A stretch of DNA of 39,629 nucleotides from a bacterium (lineage in GTDB: Bacteria; Gemmatimonadota; Glassbacteria; GWA2-58-10). Under the pieces are notes generated by a model. It saw only the letters and a list, made by a program, of their open reading frames with translations, was not told the origin of the DNA and searched no databases. Location: positions 1 through 39,629 of the forward strand of contig JAJFUG010000016.1 in NCBI GenBank assembly GCA_021372515.1, given 5' to 3'. Below are positions 15,262-24,500 of the stretch, one piece after another; position 1 is the stretch's first letter; the number at the start of each line of letters is the position of its first letter. Made by a program: the position numbers and the translations under genes.

Positions 15262-16428
15262 TCAGGCCTCTTTCTGCACGAACGGGGAAATCTCGCGCAG
15301 GCGGTCCACGATCCCGGGCATGCGCTCCAGCACTGCGTCGATGTCCTCATCCGTGGTGTAGCGGCTGAGGCTGAAACGGATGGAGCCGTGCACCGCGGTG
15401 AACGGTATGCCCAGGGCGCGCAGCACGTAGCTGGGCTCCAGGGAGCCGCTGGCGCAAGCCGAGCCGCTGGAGGCGCAAATTCCGTACTCGTCCAGCATCA
15501 GCAGGATCGACTCGCCCTCGATGAACTCGAAGCTCACGTTGAGCGTGTTGTGCAGACGGTTCCTGCCGTTGACCCGCGAGTCCGTGCAACTGGCCAGGAG
15601 GCCTTTTTCCAGACGGTCACGCAGGGCGCGCACCCGCCCGCTCTCCTCGGACATGCCGTCCAGGGCCAGCTCCGCCGCCCGTCCCAGCCCGATGATCCCG
15701 GGCACGTTCTCCGTGCCGGCCCGCTTGCCGTTCTCCTGGTGCCCGCCGTGGATCAGCGGGTTGATCTTGGTGCCCTCGCGCACGTAGAGCGCGCCGATAC
15801 CCTTGGGGGCGTGTATCTTGTGGCCGGACATGGACAGCAGGTCCACCGGGATTTTTTTCAGGTCGATGGGCAGCTTGCCCGCCACCTGCACGGCATCCGT
15901 GTGGAACAGCACCCCACGCGCCTTGGCTATGGCCGCGATCTTCTCGATGGGAAAGATCACCCCGGTCTCGTTGTTGGCCCACATCACGCTGATCAGGCCG
16001 GTGTCCTCGGCAATCGAGCGCTCCAGTTGCTCCAGGTCCAGAGCGCCGTCGCTGTCCACCGGCAGCTCGGTCAGACGGTAGCCACGCTGGTCGCGCAGGT
16101 AATGGCCCACCTCGCGCACGGCCGGGTGCTCCACCCGGGTGGTGATGAAATGCCGCTTGTTCGATGGCAAGAGCTCAAGGGTGCCCAGGATGGCCTGGTT
16201 GTCGCCCTCGGAGCCGCCGGCGGTGAAAATGATCTCCTCGGGCGTGGCGTTGAACAGGGCGGCCACGCTGGCGCGGGCCTGGTCCACCTGACGGCGCACG
16301 CCCCCGCCGAAACTGTGCATGCTCGATGGGTTGCCGTAGAAATCGGTCAGATAGGGTTGCATTGCCGCCACGACTTCCGGGGCGATCATTGTCGTTGCAT
16401 TGTTGTCGAGATAGACTGTACGGCTCAC
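15262..16428 (-). CDS. nifS: NifS-type cysteine desulfurase (class I)
   Basis: A 388-residue class I cysteine desulfurase supplying sulfur to NifU. The PLP lysine is K204 (SGHKIHAPKG) and the catalytic cysteine is C325 in GSACASGSLEPS, on the long flexible loop typical of NifS/IscS. The N-terminus YLDNNATT is canonical. The start is a GTG at 16428 overlapping the nifU stop (GTGA), with GGAGG at close spacing. No nitrogenase genes are near, so this is probably a general Fe-S assembly pair, as in epsilonproteobacteria. Confidence 0.95.
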   Translation of the reverse strand: MSRTVYLDNNATTMIAPEVVAAMQPYLTDFYGNPSSMHSFGGGVRRQVDQARASVAALFNATPEEIIFTAGGSEGDNQAILGTLELLPSNKRHFITTRVEHPAVREVGHYLRDQRGYRLTELPVDSDGALDLEQLERSIAEDTGLISVMWANNETGVIFPIEKIAAIAKARGVLFHTDAVQVAGKLPIDLKKIPVDLLSMSGHKIHAPKGIGALYVREGTKINPLIHGGHQENGKRAGTENVPGIIGLGRAAELALDGMSEESGRVRALRDRLEKGLLASCTDSRVNGRNRLHNTLNVSFEFIEGESILLMLDEYGICASSGSACASGSLEPSYVLRALGIPFTAVHGSIRFSLSRYTTDEDIDAVLERMPGIVDRLREISPFVQKEA

Positions 16429-17276
16429 TTTGCCTCCACCACAACCAGGTCCTCCGAGACGAAGGACTTCAGTTTGGGTTCAACCAGGGTCTTGAGCGTG
16501 AACTGGGCCACCCGGCATTCCACACAGCTGCCGCGCAGCGAGAGGATCACCTTGTCCCCGTCCACGTCCACCAGTTCCACATCCCCCCCGTCCTTCTTCA
16601 GCTCGGGGCGGATCTCGCGGTCAATTGTTTCCTGGATAAGCTGGATTTTCTGAATGTTGGTCAACTTGCGCTTGGGTTTGGACACCTCGGGCTGGCTCTC
16701 TTTCACCGCCAGGTGGCCGTTGATCCGCTCCAGTATCTGGGCTATCTCATCCTTACAGCCGCCGCAGCCGCCGCCGGCCTTGGTGTAGTTGGTCACCTGG
16801 TCCACTGTGCTGAGGCCGTTCTCGCGGATCGCCCGCTCGATCTTCTCCTCGGTCACGCCGAAGCAGATGCAAACCACCCGGCCCTCGAGCTGCACCTGGC
16901 CGATAGTGCCGTTGCGGTAGTTTTCGATAGCGGCTTCCAGGGCCTCGCGGCCCAGCACGGAGCAGTGCATTTTCTGCTCGGGCAGCCCGCCCAGGAATTC
17001 GGCTATGTCCTGGTTGGTAAGCTTTTCCGCCTCTTCGAGGGTCTTACCCCTGAGCATCTCGGTCAGGGCCGAGGCCGAGGCGATAGCGCTGCCGCAGCCG
17101 AAAGTCTGGAATTTGACATCCTCGATCCGGCCCTGTTCATCCAGCTTGAACATCAGGCGCAGAGCATCCCCGCAAGCCATCGACCCCACTTCCCCCACCC
17201 CATCCGCATCCTTGATGAATCCGACATTGCGCGGATGACGGAAATGGTCCATCACTTTATCGGTATAATCCCACAT
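16425..17276 (-). CDS. nifU: NifU, three-domain Fe-S scaffold
   Basis: A 283-residue full-length NifU. The N-terminal IscU-like scaffold (about 1-125) carries ACGD, FGCGSAIASAS and HCSVLG with the three cluster-ligand cysteines. The central BFD-like [2Fe-2S] domain has CICFGVTEEKI and GGGCGGCKDEI. The C-terminal Nfu domain (about 205-283) has CVEC. It assembles clusters with NifS and passes them to target proteins. GGGAGG lies before the ATG and a good promoter lies 50 bp upstream. Full-length NifU outside nitrogen-fixing clusters is known as a housekeeping scaffold in some anaerobes. Confidence 0.96.
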   Translation of the reverse strand: MWDYTDKVMDHFRHPRNVGFIKDADGVGEVGSMACGDALRLMFKLDEQGRIEDVKFQTFGCGSAIASASALTEMLRGKTLEEAEKLTNQDIAEFLGGLPEQKMHCSVLGREALEAAIENYRNGTIGQVQLEGRVVCICFGVTEEKIERAIRENGLSTVDQVTNYTKAGGGCGGCKDEIAQILERINGHLAVKESQPEVSKPKRKLTNIQKIQLIQETIDREIRPELKKDGGDVELVDVDGDKVILSLRGSCVECRVAQFTLKTLVEPKLKSFVSEDLVVVEAK

Positions 17277-17310
17277 CTCTCGCCTCCCTCTGCACGTAAT
17301 ATTAACTGGG

Positions 17311-17354
17311 AATCACAATGATTTCAGTATAATATAATGTGCAGGTTTTGAAAA
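17311..17354 (-). promoter_or_regulatory. nifUS promoter with dyad at the start site
   Basis: TTTTCA (17354-17349) and TATACT (17331-17326) are 17 bp apart. AATCA-CAA-TGATT (17311-17323) is a perfect inverted repeat overlapping the expected transcription start, suitable for a repressor. The region upstream to 17404 shows no other feature. Confidence 0.6.
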
Positions 17355-17404
17355 GGATTGCCATTCTTTTTTCAAGGTGCGCGCAGACTCCGAAGCTATG
17401 CCGC

Positions 17405-18601
17405 TCAGCTTTTCTTCCAGTCGGCACAGACAGCGGCGTGACGGTCGGCGATGGTCTGGGCCAGAAAATCCAGCGAGGTGAAGTCCTGCTCGGAGGGCGC
17501 GCCGCGGGTGAGGACCGTGTCGAGCATCTCTATATTGAGCCCCTTAAGCAACCCGTGGAGCTGGTCCTCCATCTTCGCCCCCCAGCCGTACGAGCCGATC
17601 ATCGACACGAAACGGGCCTTGGGCCGCAGGGCGTTGACCAGGTAGGCGGCGTAGACCACCTTGGGGTGCATGCCGTTAAGGATATTGGGCGAGCCGAACG
17701 CCACCGTGGCGGCATCCACCAGGGCCATGGACAGACGGCCGGTGTCGGTCTCGGCCAGGTTGAAGAATTCCACCCGCACGCCGCGGCAGACCAGGGACTC
17801 GATGAAGCGCGTGACCATGCTCTTGGTGCTGCCGTGCATCGAAACATACGGAACCACCACCAGGTTTTTCGGCTCCTCGCCAGCCCAGTCGCGGTAGGTG
17901 TCCAGGATGAACCCGGGGTCATCGTGCAGGGGCCCATGGCTGGGTGCGATGATGTTGATCGTGCGGTCCTGGATTTTTTCCATGTTCCGGCGCACCGGAC
18001 CGGAAAACGGCATCATCACCTCGGCGTAGTAGCGTTTGGCCGACTCCAGCAGACGGCAGCGGTCGGTCACGAACAGGTCGTTCGTGGCCAGGTGCGAGCC
18101 GAACAGGTCGCAGGAGAAAAGAATCCCCTCCTCGCGCAGGTACGTGAACATGGTCTCGGGCCAGTGCACCCAGGGGGCGTGGATGAACTCCAGGGTGCGC
18201 CCGCCCAGGTCGAGCGTCTGGCCGTCCTCCACGGTCTCGATCCGCTCGGGGTCCAGGGGCAGAAGGTCGAGCAGCATGTTGCGCCCCTTGGGCGTGCAGA
18301 GCACCTTGGCCCGTGGGAAACGCTCCAGGGCCGCGGGGAGCGAGCCGGAATGGTCCTGCTCGGCGTGGTTGGACACGATGTAATCGATATCCTTCCCCCC
18401 GGCGTCGTCGATACGCTCGAACAATATGGACTTGAACTCCGGCTCCACGGTGTCGATCAGCACAGTTTTATCCTTGCCGCGCACAAGGTACGAGTTGTAG
18501 CTCGTCCCATCCGGCAGCGGAGTTATTTCCTCGAACAGCCTGCGGTCCGGGTCGATCACTCCGACCCAGTGGATTCCATCTGCTATTTTGCGTGCTCGCA
18601 T
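17405..18601 (-). CDS. flavodiiron protein (O2/NO reductase)
   Basis: A 398-residue class A flavodiiron protein that reduces O2 to water or NO to N2O in the cytoplasm. The beta-lactamase-like domain carries all diiron ligands: H79, E81, D83, H84 (HAEQDH), H146, D165 and H222 (SHGPL). The flavodoxin domain starts at about 246 with the FMN-phosphate loop SMHGSTKS. There is no C-terminal rubredoxin, so it needs an external electron donor; none is obvious next door. The ATG at 18601 has only a weak AAGGA upstream, and the leader contains two stable hairpins. It follows the ferritin-like gene by 164 nt in the same orientation. Confidence 0.95.
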   Translation of the reverse strand: MRARKIADGIHWVGVIDPDRRLFEEITPLPDGTSYNSYLVRGKDKTVLIDTVEPEFKSILFERIDDAGGKDIDYIVSNHAEQDHSGSLPAALERFPRAKVLCTPKGRNMLLDLLPLDPERIETVEDGQTLDLGGRTLEFIHAPWVHWPETMFTYLREEGILFSCDLFGSHLATNDLFVTDRCRLLESAKRYYAEVMMPFSGPVRRNMEKIQDRTINIIAPSHGPLHDDPGFILDTYRDWAGEEPKNLVVVPYVSMHGSTKSMVTRFIESLVCRGVRVEFFNLAETDTGRLSMALVDAATVAFGSPNILNGMHPKVVYAAYLVNALRPKARFVSMIGSYGWGAKMEDQLHGLLKGLNIEMLDTVLTRGAPSEQDFTSLDFLAQTIADRHAAVCADWKKS

Positions 18602-18634
18602 TTGTGACAGTCCTTATCTGTTTAATCCACCTGC

Positions 18635-18688
18635 GGGAGAAAGCTCTCCCCTTCGTCCATCCGCTCCTGGCAGGGCCAGGAAACGGAT
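18635..18688 (-). promoter_or_regulatory. two hairpins in the leader of the flavodiiron gene
   Basis: Hairpin 1 (18659-18688): ATCCG pairs with CGGAT and TCCTGGC with GCCAGGA around AGG, with a small internal loop. Hairpin 2 (18635-18650): GGGAGA-AAGC-TCTCCC. They occupy most of the 163-nt space before the ATG, on the minus strand. A CATAAT at the edge of hairpin 1 is the only -10-like sequence and lacks a good -35. Confidence 0.45.
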
Positions 18689-18765
18689 TATGAGAATGAA
18701 AGGTTTTATCCATAACAAAAGCGAAAAAACGCCCCCCTCGATGACCCGATCAACGGCAGGCCGCA

Positions 18766-19281
18766 TCAGCGGCGGCACTTGATCCGGTTCATCTCCTGTT
18801 TCAGCAGGTCGAGGATCGCTATCAGCTTGTTTTCGTGCTCCTGCTCCTGAGCGGCGAGCATCTCGAAGAGCTTTTTAGTCAGCTCACGGCTGGCCGAGGA
18901 GGCGGTGCTGGAGTAAAGCTCGGCCGCGGCGCGCTCCTTGGGGATCATCCGCATCACCACTTCCATCACTTTTTCGACGTCCCGGCATTTTTCCTCTTCC
19001 GGCATGTCCTCGGAGTGGATCGCCAGGGAGCCCTCCCCCATGGCCACAGGCTTTCCGCGGGCGTCGTTCAGCTCCTGCTGCAGGATTTCCAGGGCCGCCC
19101 TCAGCTTGGCCTCGTGCTGCTCCTCCTGCTCGGCCAGGCGGGAGAACAGCACCTGGATCATCTCCGAGCGGGCCTCCTGGGCCGTGGTCAGGAAAGCGTC
19201 ATGCGCCTGGCGCTCCTTGGGGATGCTGCGCACCACGACCTCGATCATGCGCTCCAGTTGTTTGACAACTTCCTTATCCAT
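18766..19281 (-). CDS. internally duplicated ferritin-like (rubrerythrin-type) diiron protein
   Basis: A 171-residue helical protein built of two similar halves (about 5-75 and 101-168). Each half has a PKER motif in its first helix (E23, E116) and E-x2-H in its second (E53/H56 and E146/H149), the ligand arrangement of a rubrerythrin-type four-helix diiron site. No rubredoxin domain follows. A 25-residue linker joins the halves. I infer a soluble diiron peroxidase or oxygen-stress protein; the family was assigned by motif, not by close similarity. It lies 13 nt behind the cytochrome b5-like gene, hence in the same operon. Confidence 0.7.
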   Translation of the reverse strand: MDKEVVKQLERMIEVVVRSIPKERQAHDAFLTTAQEARSEMIQVLFSRLAEQEEQHEAKLRAALEILQQELNDARGKPVAMGEGSLAIHSEDMPEEEKCRDVEKVMEVVMRMIPKERAAAELYSSTASSASRELTKKLFEMLAAQEQEHENKLIAILDLLKQEMNRIKCRR

Positions 19282-19294
19282 TGCATTCTCCCGG

Positions 19295-20002
19295 TCAGGA
19301 GGGGAAAGTTATTTTTCCACCGAAATACCCCAGGCCAACCACCGTGGGGGCCAGGGCCAGCACGCTCAGGCTGTAGGCCCAGTACCAGAGCCCGTGGCCG
19401 GCCAGCACGCCGTCCAGGGCCAGGAACAGAATACCGAACGCCACCCCCAGCAGCAACACCAGCAGGACCGACAGGAAAGTCTTCATCCGGTAGATATGCG
19501 TCCAGATCCCGCTGTAGTTGTAGTACCAGCTCAAAAGCCCGGTGGCGATGGAAACCGGAGTGCCCAGGGCGGCCACTATCAGGTTGTAGTAGGAGGCCTC
19601 GACCATGTAAGGCAGCGGCGTGACCAGGCCAAGGAAAGTGAACAGCGAGGCGGCGATGCACAGGGCGATCGGGAAGTGGACCGAAATGGGGTGCGGGTGC
19701 TCATCCAGAATGCGCGAGACCAGGCGCGAGGGGGTTTTCATCGCCATAGTGGTGGCCGGGGCCGCCTCGCGCGGCCCGATCTCGGCCACTGAGGTGAATT
19801 TCCCGAACACCTCGGCCCCGTGCGGGGCGGCTTTCAGCGCGGCGGTCAGATCACGGCCGGCCTGGTGGCTCTTGAAATGCTTTCCGTTTTTCCAGAGCCG
19901 GCTTTCGGTGACATCGTAAATCCGGCCCTCGAAAGCGACATAGGCCTTGTTGCCCTCCACTCCATCGTGCTTTTGAAGTTCATCCTGTTCCATACGGTCC
20001 AT
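19295..20002 (-). CDS. cytochrome b5-like heme domain fused to DUF2231-type membrane domain
   Basis: A 235-residue protein. Residues about 20-72 resemble a short cytochrome b5-like heme/steroid-binding domain (FEGRIYDVTESRLW, KHFKSHQAGRDLT, APHGAEVF), with possible heme histidines H42 or H46 and H61. After a linker, DEHPHPISVHFPIAL begins a DUF2231-like domain with about four membrane helices to the C-terminus. I infer a membrane redox protein; partners are unknown. The start is the ATG at 20002 with GGGAG upstream; the longer in-frame reading has no support. It heads the unit with the ferritin-like gene. Confidence 0.8.
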   Translation of the reverse strand: MDRMEQDELQKHDGVEGNKAYVAFEGRIYDVTESRLWKNGKHFKSHQAGRDLTAALKAAPHGAEVFGKFTSVAEIGPREAAPATTMAMKTPSRLVSRILDEHPHPISVHFPIALCIAASLFTFLGLVTPLPYMVEASYYNLIVAALGTPVSIATGLLSWYYNYSGIWTHIYRMKTFLSVLLVLLLGVAFGILFLALDGVLAGHGLWYWAYSLSVLALAPTVVGLGYFGGKITFPS

Positions 20003-20118
20003 TGAGAGTGCTCCCGGAAATGACGGATATCTCAGTGTAATTTGGGAGTGGCCGGAGCTGGGGGTCCTCACCCGCTTCCGGGATTTCAGGAACGCGGTTC
20101 CGCTCTGGGATCAACCTA

Positions 20119-20147
20119 AAGATAGCTCGGCAGGAAAATCAAGTCAA
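20119..20147 (-). promoter_or_regulatory. promoter of the cytochrome b5-like / ferritin-like operon
   Basis: TTGACT (20147-20142) and TATCTT (20124-20119) are spaced by 17 bp, about 115 nt before the ATG. The leader contains a small hairpin, GGAAC-GCG-GTTCC, at 20089-20101. The rest of the gene-free stretch 20003-20313 holds the porV terminator and nothing else I can identify. Confidence 0.6.
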
Positions 20148-20251
20148 CTCGGGCGGCCGTGCAACGCTCGGCTCGGGGCCTTCGGACAGAGGCGCCGGGC
20201 CTCACGCAGGGAATTAACTCGCAAAATGCCGCTTTGTTTCACAGGCAGCGG

Positions 20252-20288
20252 AAAAAAGCCGGGGCCCCGTATCGGCAGGGCCCCGGCC
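20252..20288 (-). terminator. strong terminator after the outer-membrane module
   Basis: GCCGGGGCCC (20258-20267) pairs perfectly with 20278-20287 around a 10-nt loop; on the minus strand it is followed directly by TTTTTT (20257-20252). It closes the receptor/secreted protein/PorV-like transcript. Confidence 0.92.
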
Positions 20289-20313
20289 GGTTTTACTCAA
20301 GCCACCTGAAAGA

Positions 20314-21462
20314 TCACTGCATCTTCCAGGACAGGGTGAAAACATGGTTCTGGGTCAGACGGCCCCAGTCACGGTAGGCGTAGTCCACGGCCAGGGCGAT
20401 GTCCTTGTAGATACGGTACTCGATGCCGCCGCCGGCGCTCAGGCCGCGCATCTGATCGCCGCCGTCCAGGCCCACCTCATCCCGCTCGATGCTCCAGCCC
20501 CAGCGCAGGGCGCCGGAGAAACGGGAGCTCATCGTGCGGGCCAGCTCGGTGCCCACCGCGAACGAGGTGGGCATGTAGTTGTTCTCGGCGAACTGGCCGG
20601 CCAGGGTCCAGCGCATGTCACTGGAGCTGTAGACATCCATGGCCATGGCGGCCATGAAGCTGGTCGGCAGACTGAACCGGCTGGTGCTGTAATAGGCGTT
20701 CCGGTTGTCACGATGGAAAATCCGGTTGCCGGCCCCGTCCATCAGACGGTCACTGTAAATTTCCTGCGGCTTGATCTGGATGAACAGGTTCTCGCCGAAC
20801 AGGCGGATGTTGCTCCCCAGGTTCGAGATGACGAAAGAGACCCGGACCGGCTTCTCGAACAGGTTGGTGTGATAGTTGGTGCCCATGTCGAAGGCGATGG
20901 CGTTTCCGCTCATCTGGTAGATCGACTCGCGCACACCCTTGACATTGATGCCGGCCGAGAACCGGTCGCTGAAATTGAACGACAGCGTGGCCCCGTACTG
21001 CAGACTGTAACCGTCGTAGTACGCCCCGGTGCCGTCCGGAGACTCGATGGTCGTGATCTCCTCCTCGGCGATGTTGAGGATTCCGAAGAAGCCACCCAGG
21101 ACCAGGCGGCCGTCCAACAGGGGCATCGCCCCGGCGGTGTAGTCTAACGAGAAATCCAGGGGCATGTCCACATGGTTGAAAAACACCTGCGGGCCCTCGA
21201 TGAACGCCACCCCCGCCGGGTTCCAGTAAACCGCCGAGATATCGTCCGCCTGGGCGGCGAAAGCACCGCCCATGGCGATACCCCGGGCGCCCACGGGCAG
21301 AGTCAGGAACTCGGCCGCGCGGTTACCGACACTCGAGAAATCGGCCACCCGGCCACGCAGCGGATTGGTCAGAGTCGACCCGCTGTCGGCCGACAACGCC
21401 GCGGGTATGACCAGGGCTGCCACCAGGCTGAGGATGTAGCCTTTATTTATGTTAAAGCGCAT
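20314..21462 (-). CDS. PorV/PorQ-like outer-membrane protein
   Basis: A 382-residue predicted outer-membrane beta-barrel. A signal peptide (about 1-25, ending ALSADS) is followed by the PorV/UPF0164-type start: AAEFLTLPVGARGIAMGGAFAAQADDISAVYWNPAG. Alternating hydrophobic strands run to the C-terminus (HVFTLSWKMQ). In Bacteroidota, PorV is the shuttle that moves type IX secretion cargo to the cell surface. Here it directly follows a gene for a protein with a T9SS/FlgD-like C-terminal domain, so it may serve that protein specifically. The ATG at 21462 has GGAGG upstream. The gap to the upstream gene is 50 nt. Confidence 0.82.
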   Translation of the reverse strand: MRFNINKGYILSLVAALVIPAALSADSGSTLTNPLRGRVADFSSVGNRAAEFLTLPVGARGIAMGGAFAAQADDISAVYWNPAGVAFIEGPQVFFNHVDMPLDFSLDYTAGAMPLLDGRLVLGGFFGILNIAEEEITTIESPDGTGAYYDGYSLQYGATLSFNFSDRFSAGINVKGVRESIYQMSGNAIAFDMGTNYHTNLFEKPVRVSFVISNLGSNIRLFGENLFIQIKPQEIYSDRLMDGAGNRIFHRDNRNAYYSTSRFSLPTSFMAAMAMDVYSSSDMRWTLAGQFAENNYMPTSFAVGTELARTMSSRFSGALRWGWSIERDEVGLDGGDQMRGLSAGGGIEYRIYKDIALAVDYAYRDWGRLTQNHVFTLSWKMQ

Positions 21463-21512
21463 CTTGTCCTCCATCATGCTGGCAATTTACAGTCCGTTAT
21501 TGCCGGACGGAC

Positions 21513-24500
21513 TCAGTGGATAATGGCGAACTTGCCCATGTGCTTCCGGCCCGTCTCATGATCCTCAACGTGGTAGATGTAATACCCGCTGGCGATCTTC
21601 TGGTTGAAACGGGAACGCACCTTCCAGATCGTGTCCCCGGTGCCGTCGGTGTGCTCGATTATATCGACTAGGTGACCGGCCACCGTGTAGATCCGGATCG
21701 TGCAGACTCCGGGCAGGTTGGTGAAATGAAGCTCCACATCGTTCGTCGTCAGGTCCAGCGGACTGGAGGCGATGTACGGATTGGGTACGACCCGGATGCG
21801 GCTCAGGTCGCGCTCGGCCAGGTTCAGCGTGTCGGGTTTCAGCGACACCAGCCAGCGGCTGCCGGCCACCGGCTTGCGGTGGTCGTAGTTGAAAGCGCCG
21901 GGGAAATCCGTGCCGCCGCGATACGGGTTCTGCGAGGCGTCCACCCCCTGGCGCATCCTGATCTTCCAGACATCGCCCGCCGCGGGCAGTGCGGTGATGC
22001 CGTTGACCTGGAACATCACGCCGCAGACATACAGGTCCAGGTCCTGGGTGCCGGTGAAATCGGCCACCCCGTCGCCGTACGGCACCATTTCTTCAGTTTC
22101 CGGGTCCTGGACCTCGCGGCCTGCCTCGTCGAAATCGGAGGGCTTGAGCGCCTGGCTCAGCTTGCTCACCAGGTAGAGATTGCGGCGCACGCCGTCATCC
22201 ACGGCGTAGGGCTGCTTGCTGCCGTCGGCCAGGGTGACCTCTTGGGCGATCAGCTCTTCGCCCGGTACCTCGGTGCCTTCGATCACGTCGAACATCTCGT
22301 GCGCGGTCTGATGGTCGACCGTTATGTCCAGCGCGCTCTTGTCTTTCGGCACGAAACCCCAGCCGTCGTTGGGCAACTGGTTGAACTGCACCGGTACCTT
22401 GTTCGACTCGTCGTAGACTTGCAGGGTCAGGTCGCCGCCGCCGGCGTCCACCCACTTGACCTCGATGTCGGCGGTGCGGGTGCCGGCGTAGATGTGGCCG
22501 ATGTTGAGGGCGTTGGCCAGCATCGTCATCGCTTCCTTCTCGCCTACACCGTAGTTGTAGGCGAAAGCTGCGAAACCGTAGGAATCCCAGAAATAATCGG
22601 TCAGCTCGGTGCGCTGATGGCCGTGGCGCACGTTCTCGTAGGCCATGTGGCCGCCGATCTGGATCGGCTGGCAGACAAAGCCGTTCCAGTTGTCGGCCCA
22701 CAGCGAGAAATCGAGGCTGGCGACAACGCTGCCCTGGGTCTTGATCGGCAGTGAGCCGCTCAGTTCCACGTCATCGCCCCACGGGTCGTACTTGCCCATG
22801 CTGCTGACCATCGTAGCGCCGAACTGGTTGTGGTTGCCGTCCTCGGCGTGGAGGTGGATGTCCCATTGGGCATCGTGGTAGAACCCCATCGCGGGGTCGA
22901 AGTCCTCGGGCGTGTTCACCACGCTGTCGACGACTAAATACAGGGATTTGGGCAGGAGCGCCGGATCGCCGTTGGCGATAGTCACGTTGGTGATCGACAG
23001 GCCGTTGGTCGCGGCCGGCTGCGTCACGCCCGCTTCCAGCATCCCGTCGGCGTCCAGGTTGATCGTGCCCGGCTCGCCGATCGTGGAGCCGTCAGGATAC
23101 AATTGGCTGGTGCCCTGCACGCTGGCCGCGATGTAACCGTTGGCCGAGGTGCGCGGGGTGCCCTCGCGGGTGTTGATCCCGTTCTTGTCCAGCGAGATCA
23201 GCTGAAGGCCCGACTCCAGCGACTCCTGGCCCGTGTTGGTGGGCTGGTAGTCGAAAGCCGTGACCGCGTAGTAGTAGTGCACGCCGTTGTACAGGCCGAT
23301 CTTGTTGCTCAGGCCCTGGCCCTGGTCGACGAAGATGTACTTGAGGCCGGTGTCCTTGACATCGTCATCGCCCTTGAAGCCGACATCGAACGGATCGACC
23401 GTGGTGCTGGGGAAATCCGGCACCCCGTCGCCGTTCACATCCACGCCTTCCTGAGTCACGTAGGAGGCCGAGGAGGTGGTCACCCCGTCCGCCTTGTCGA
23501 ACTGCGCCACCAGGATCGCGGACTTGGGGTCCGAGGTCAGCGCACGGTAGACCCGGTAGCCCTGGAAATCGTACTTCAGGTAATCGGGGTTATAGGTGGC
23601 CGCCGGTGTGCCGTCCGGGTTGGTCGGCACCTGGCTTACCGGGTAGAACGGGTCCGGGGTTTTCTCGGGCAGATCGTCCCAGGTCACCACCACCGATCCG
23701 TCGCGCTCGATCAGCCGCAGGTTGGGGCTGACCGGCGGGGAGGGCAGGTTGAAATTCGTGTCGAACGTGTTCTGCACGGTCTGCGCCAGACCGGCCAGGG
23801 GCCTCAGCTCGCCCTCGAACGTGATGTCATCCACGTTGGGCGGGTTGCGCAGCGGCTCGGCCAGCAGGTAGGCCACTTCCACTTTCTGGAACTTCCCGTC
23901 GAACGGCAGGTCGAACGGGCCGGTGAGCAGACGGGCGCGCAGGTCGTCCTGGAAGTCCGAGATGATCAGGTCGGCGCTCGGGTCCCAGTGCGGCTCGGTG
24001 ACCTCGCCCGGAGCGTTGATCATGATCCGGTAGGCCTCGGCGTCGGTGTTGGGGTCCTCGCGCGGGCCGCCGCGGTTGGTGGTGATGGTGAAACCGGTCA
24101 GGCCGATGCGGTTGGGCTCACCCTCCTCATCCACCACCCCGTCGCCGTTGTTGTCGATCCCGTCAGGGGGACGGCCGACCTGGGTCGGGCTGTCCAGGAA
24201 CTTGATCCCCAGGAAACCCACCGGGTTGGTGAAATTGGCTTCCGAGAAATCGCTGTCCCAGTAGATCGCCATGTTCAGCTTGGGCGAGACCCCGGCGCGG
24301 TCGTCATCCGCCTCGCCGATATCGAAGTCGGTGTTGACCACGGCCAGCATGTCCTTGATCAGGTACGGGCCCTGGACATCCACCGCGCCGTCGCCGTTGA
24401 TATCGTCATGCACGTAGTCGGAGACGTTCTTGAAACGCCACTCGACATACATGATGTCTTTCTGCGAGGTGACGGAGAAGAGCTTGACCCGCTGATAGGT

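Noticed and set aside
15262-17276. nifU and nifS as part of a nitrogen-fixation cluster
   Set aside because: No nifHDK, nifB or nifV nearby; flanking genes are redox and repair functions, so a general Fe-S role is more likely.
18766-19281. Encapsulin cargo ferritin
   Set aside because: Encapsulated ferritins are single two-helix units; this protein contains two fused halves, and no encapsulin shell gene is nearby.
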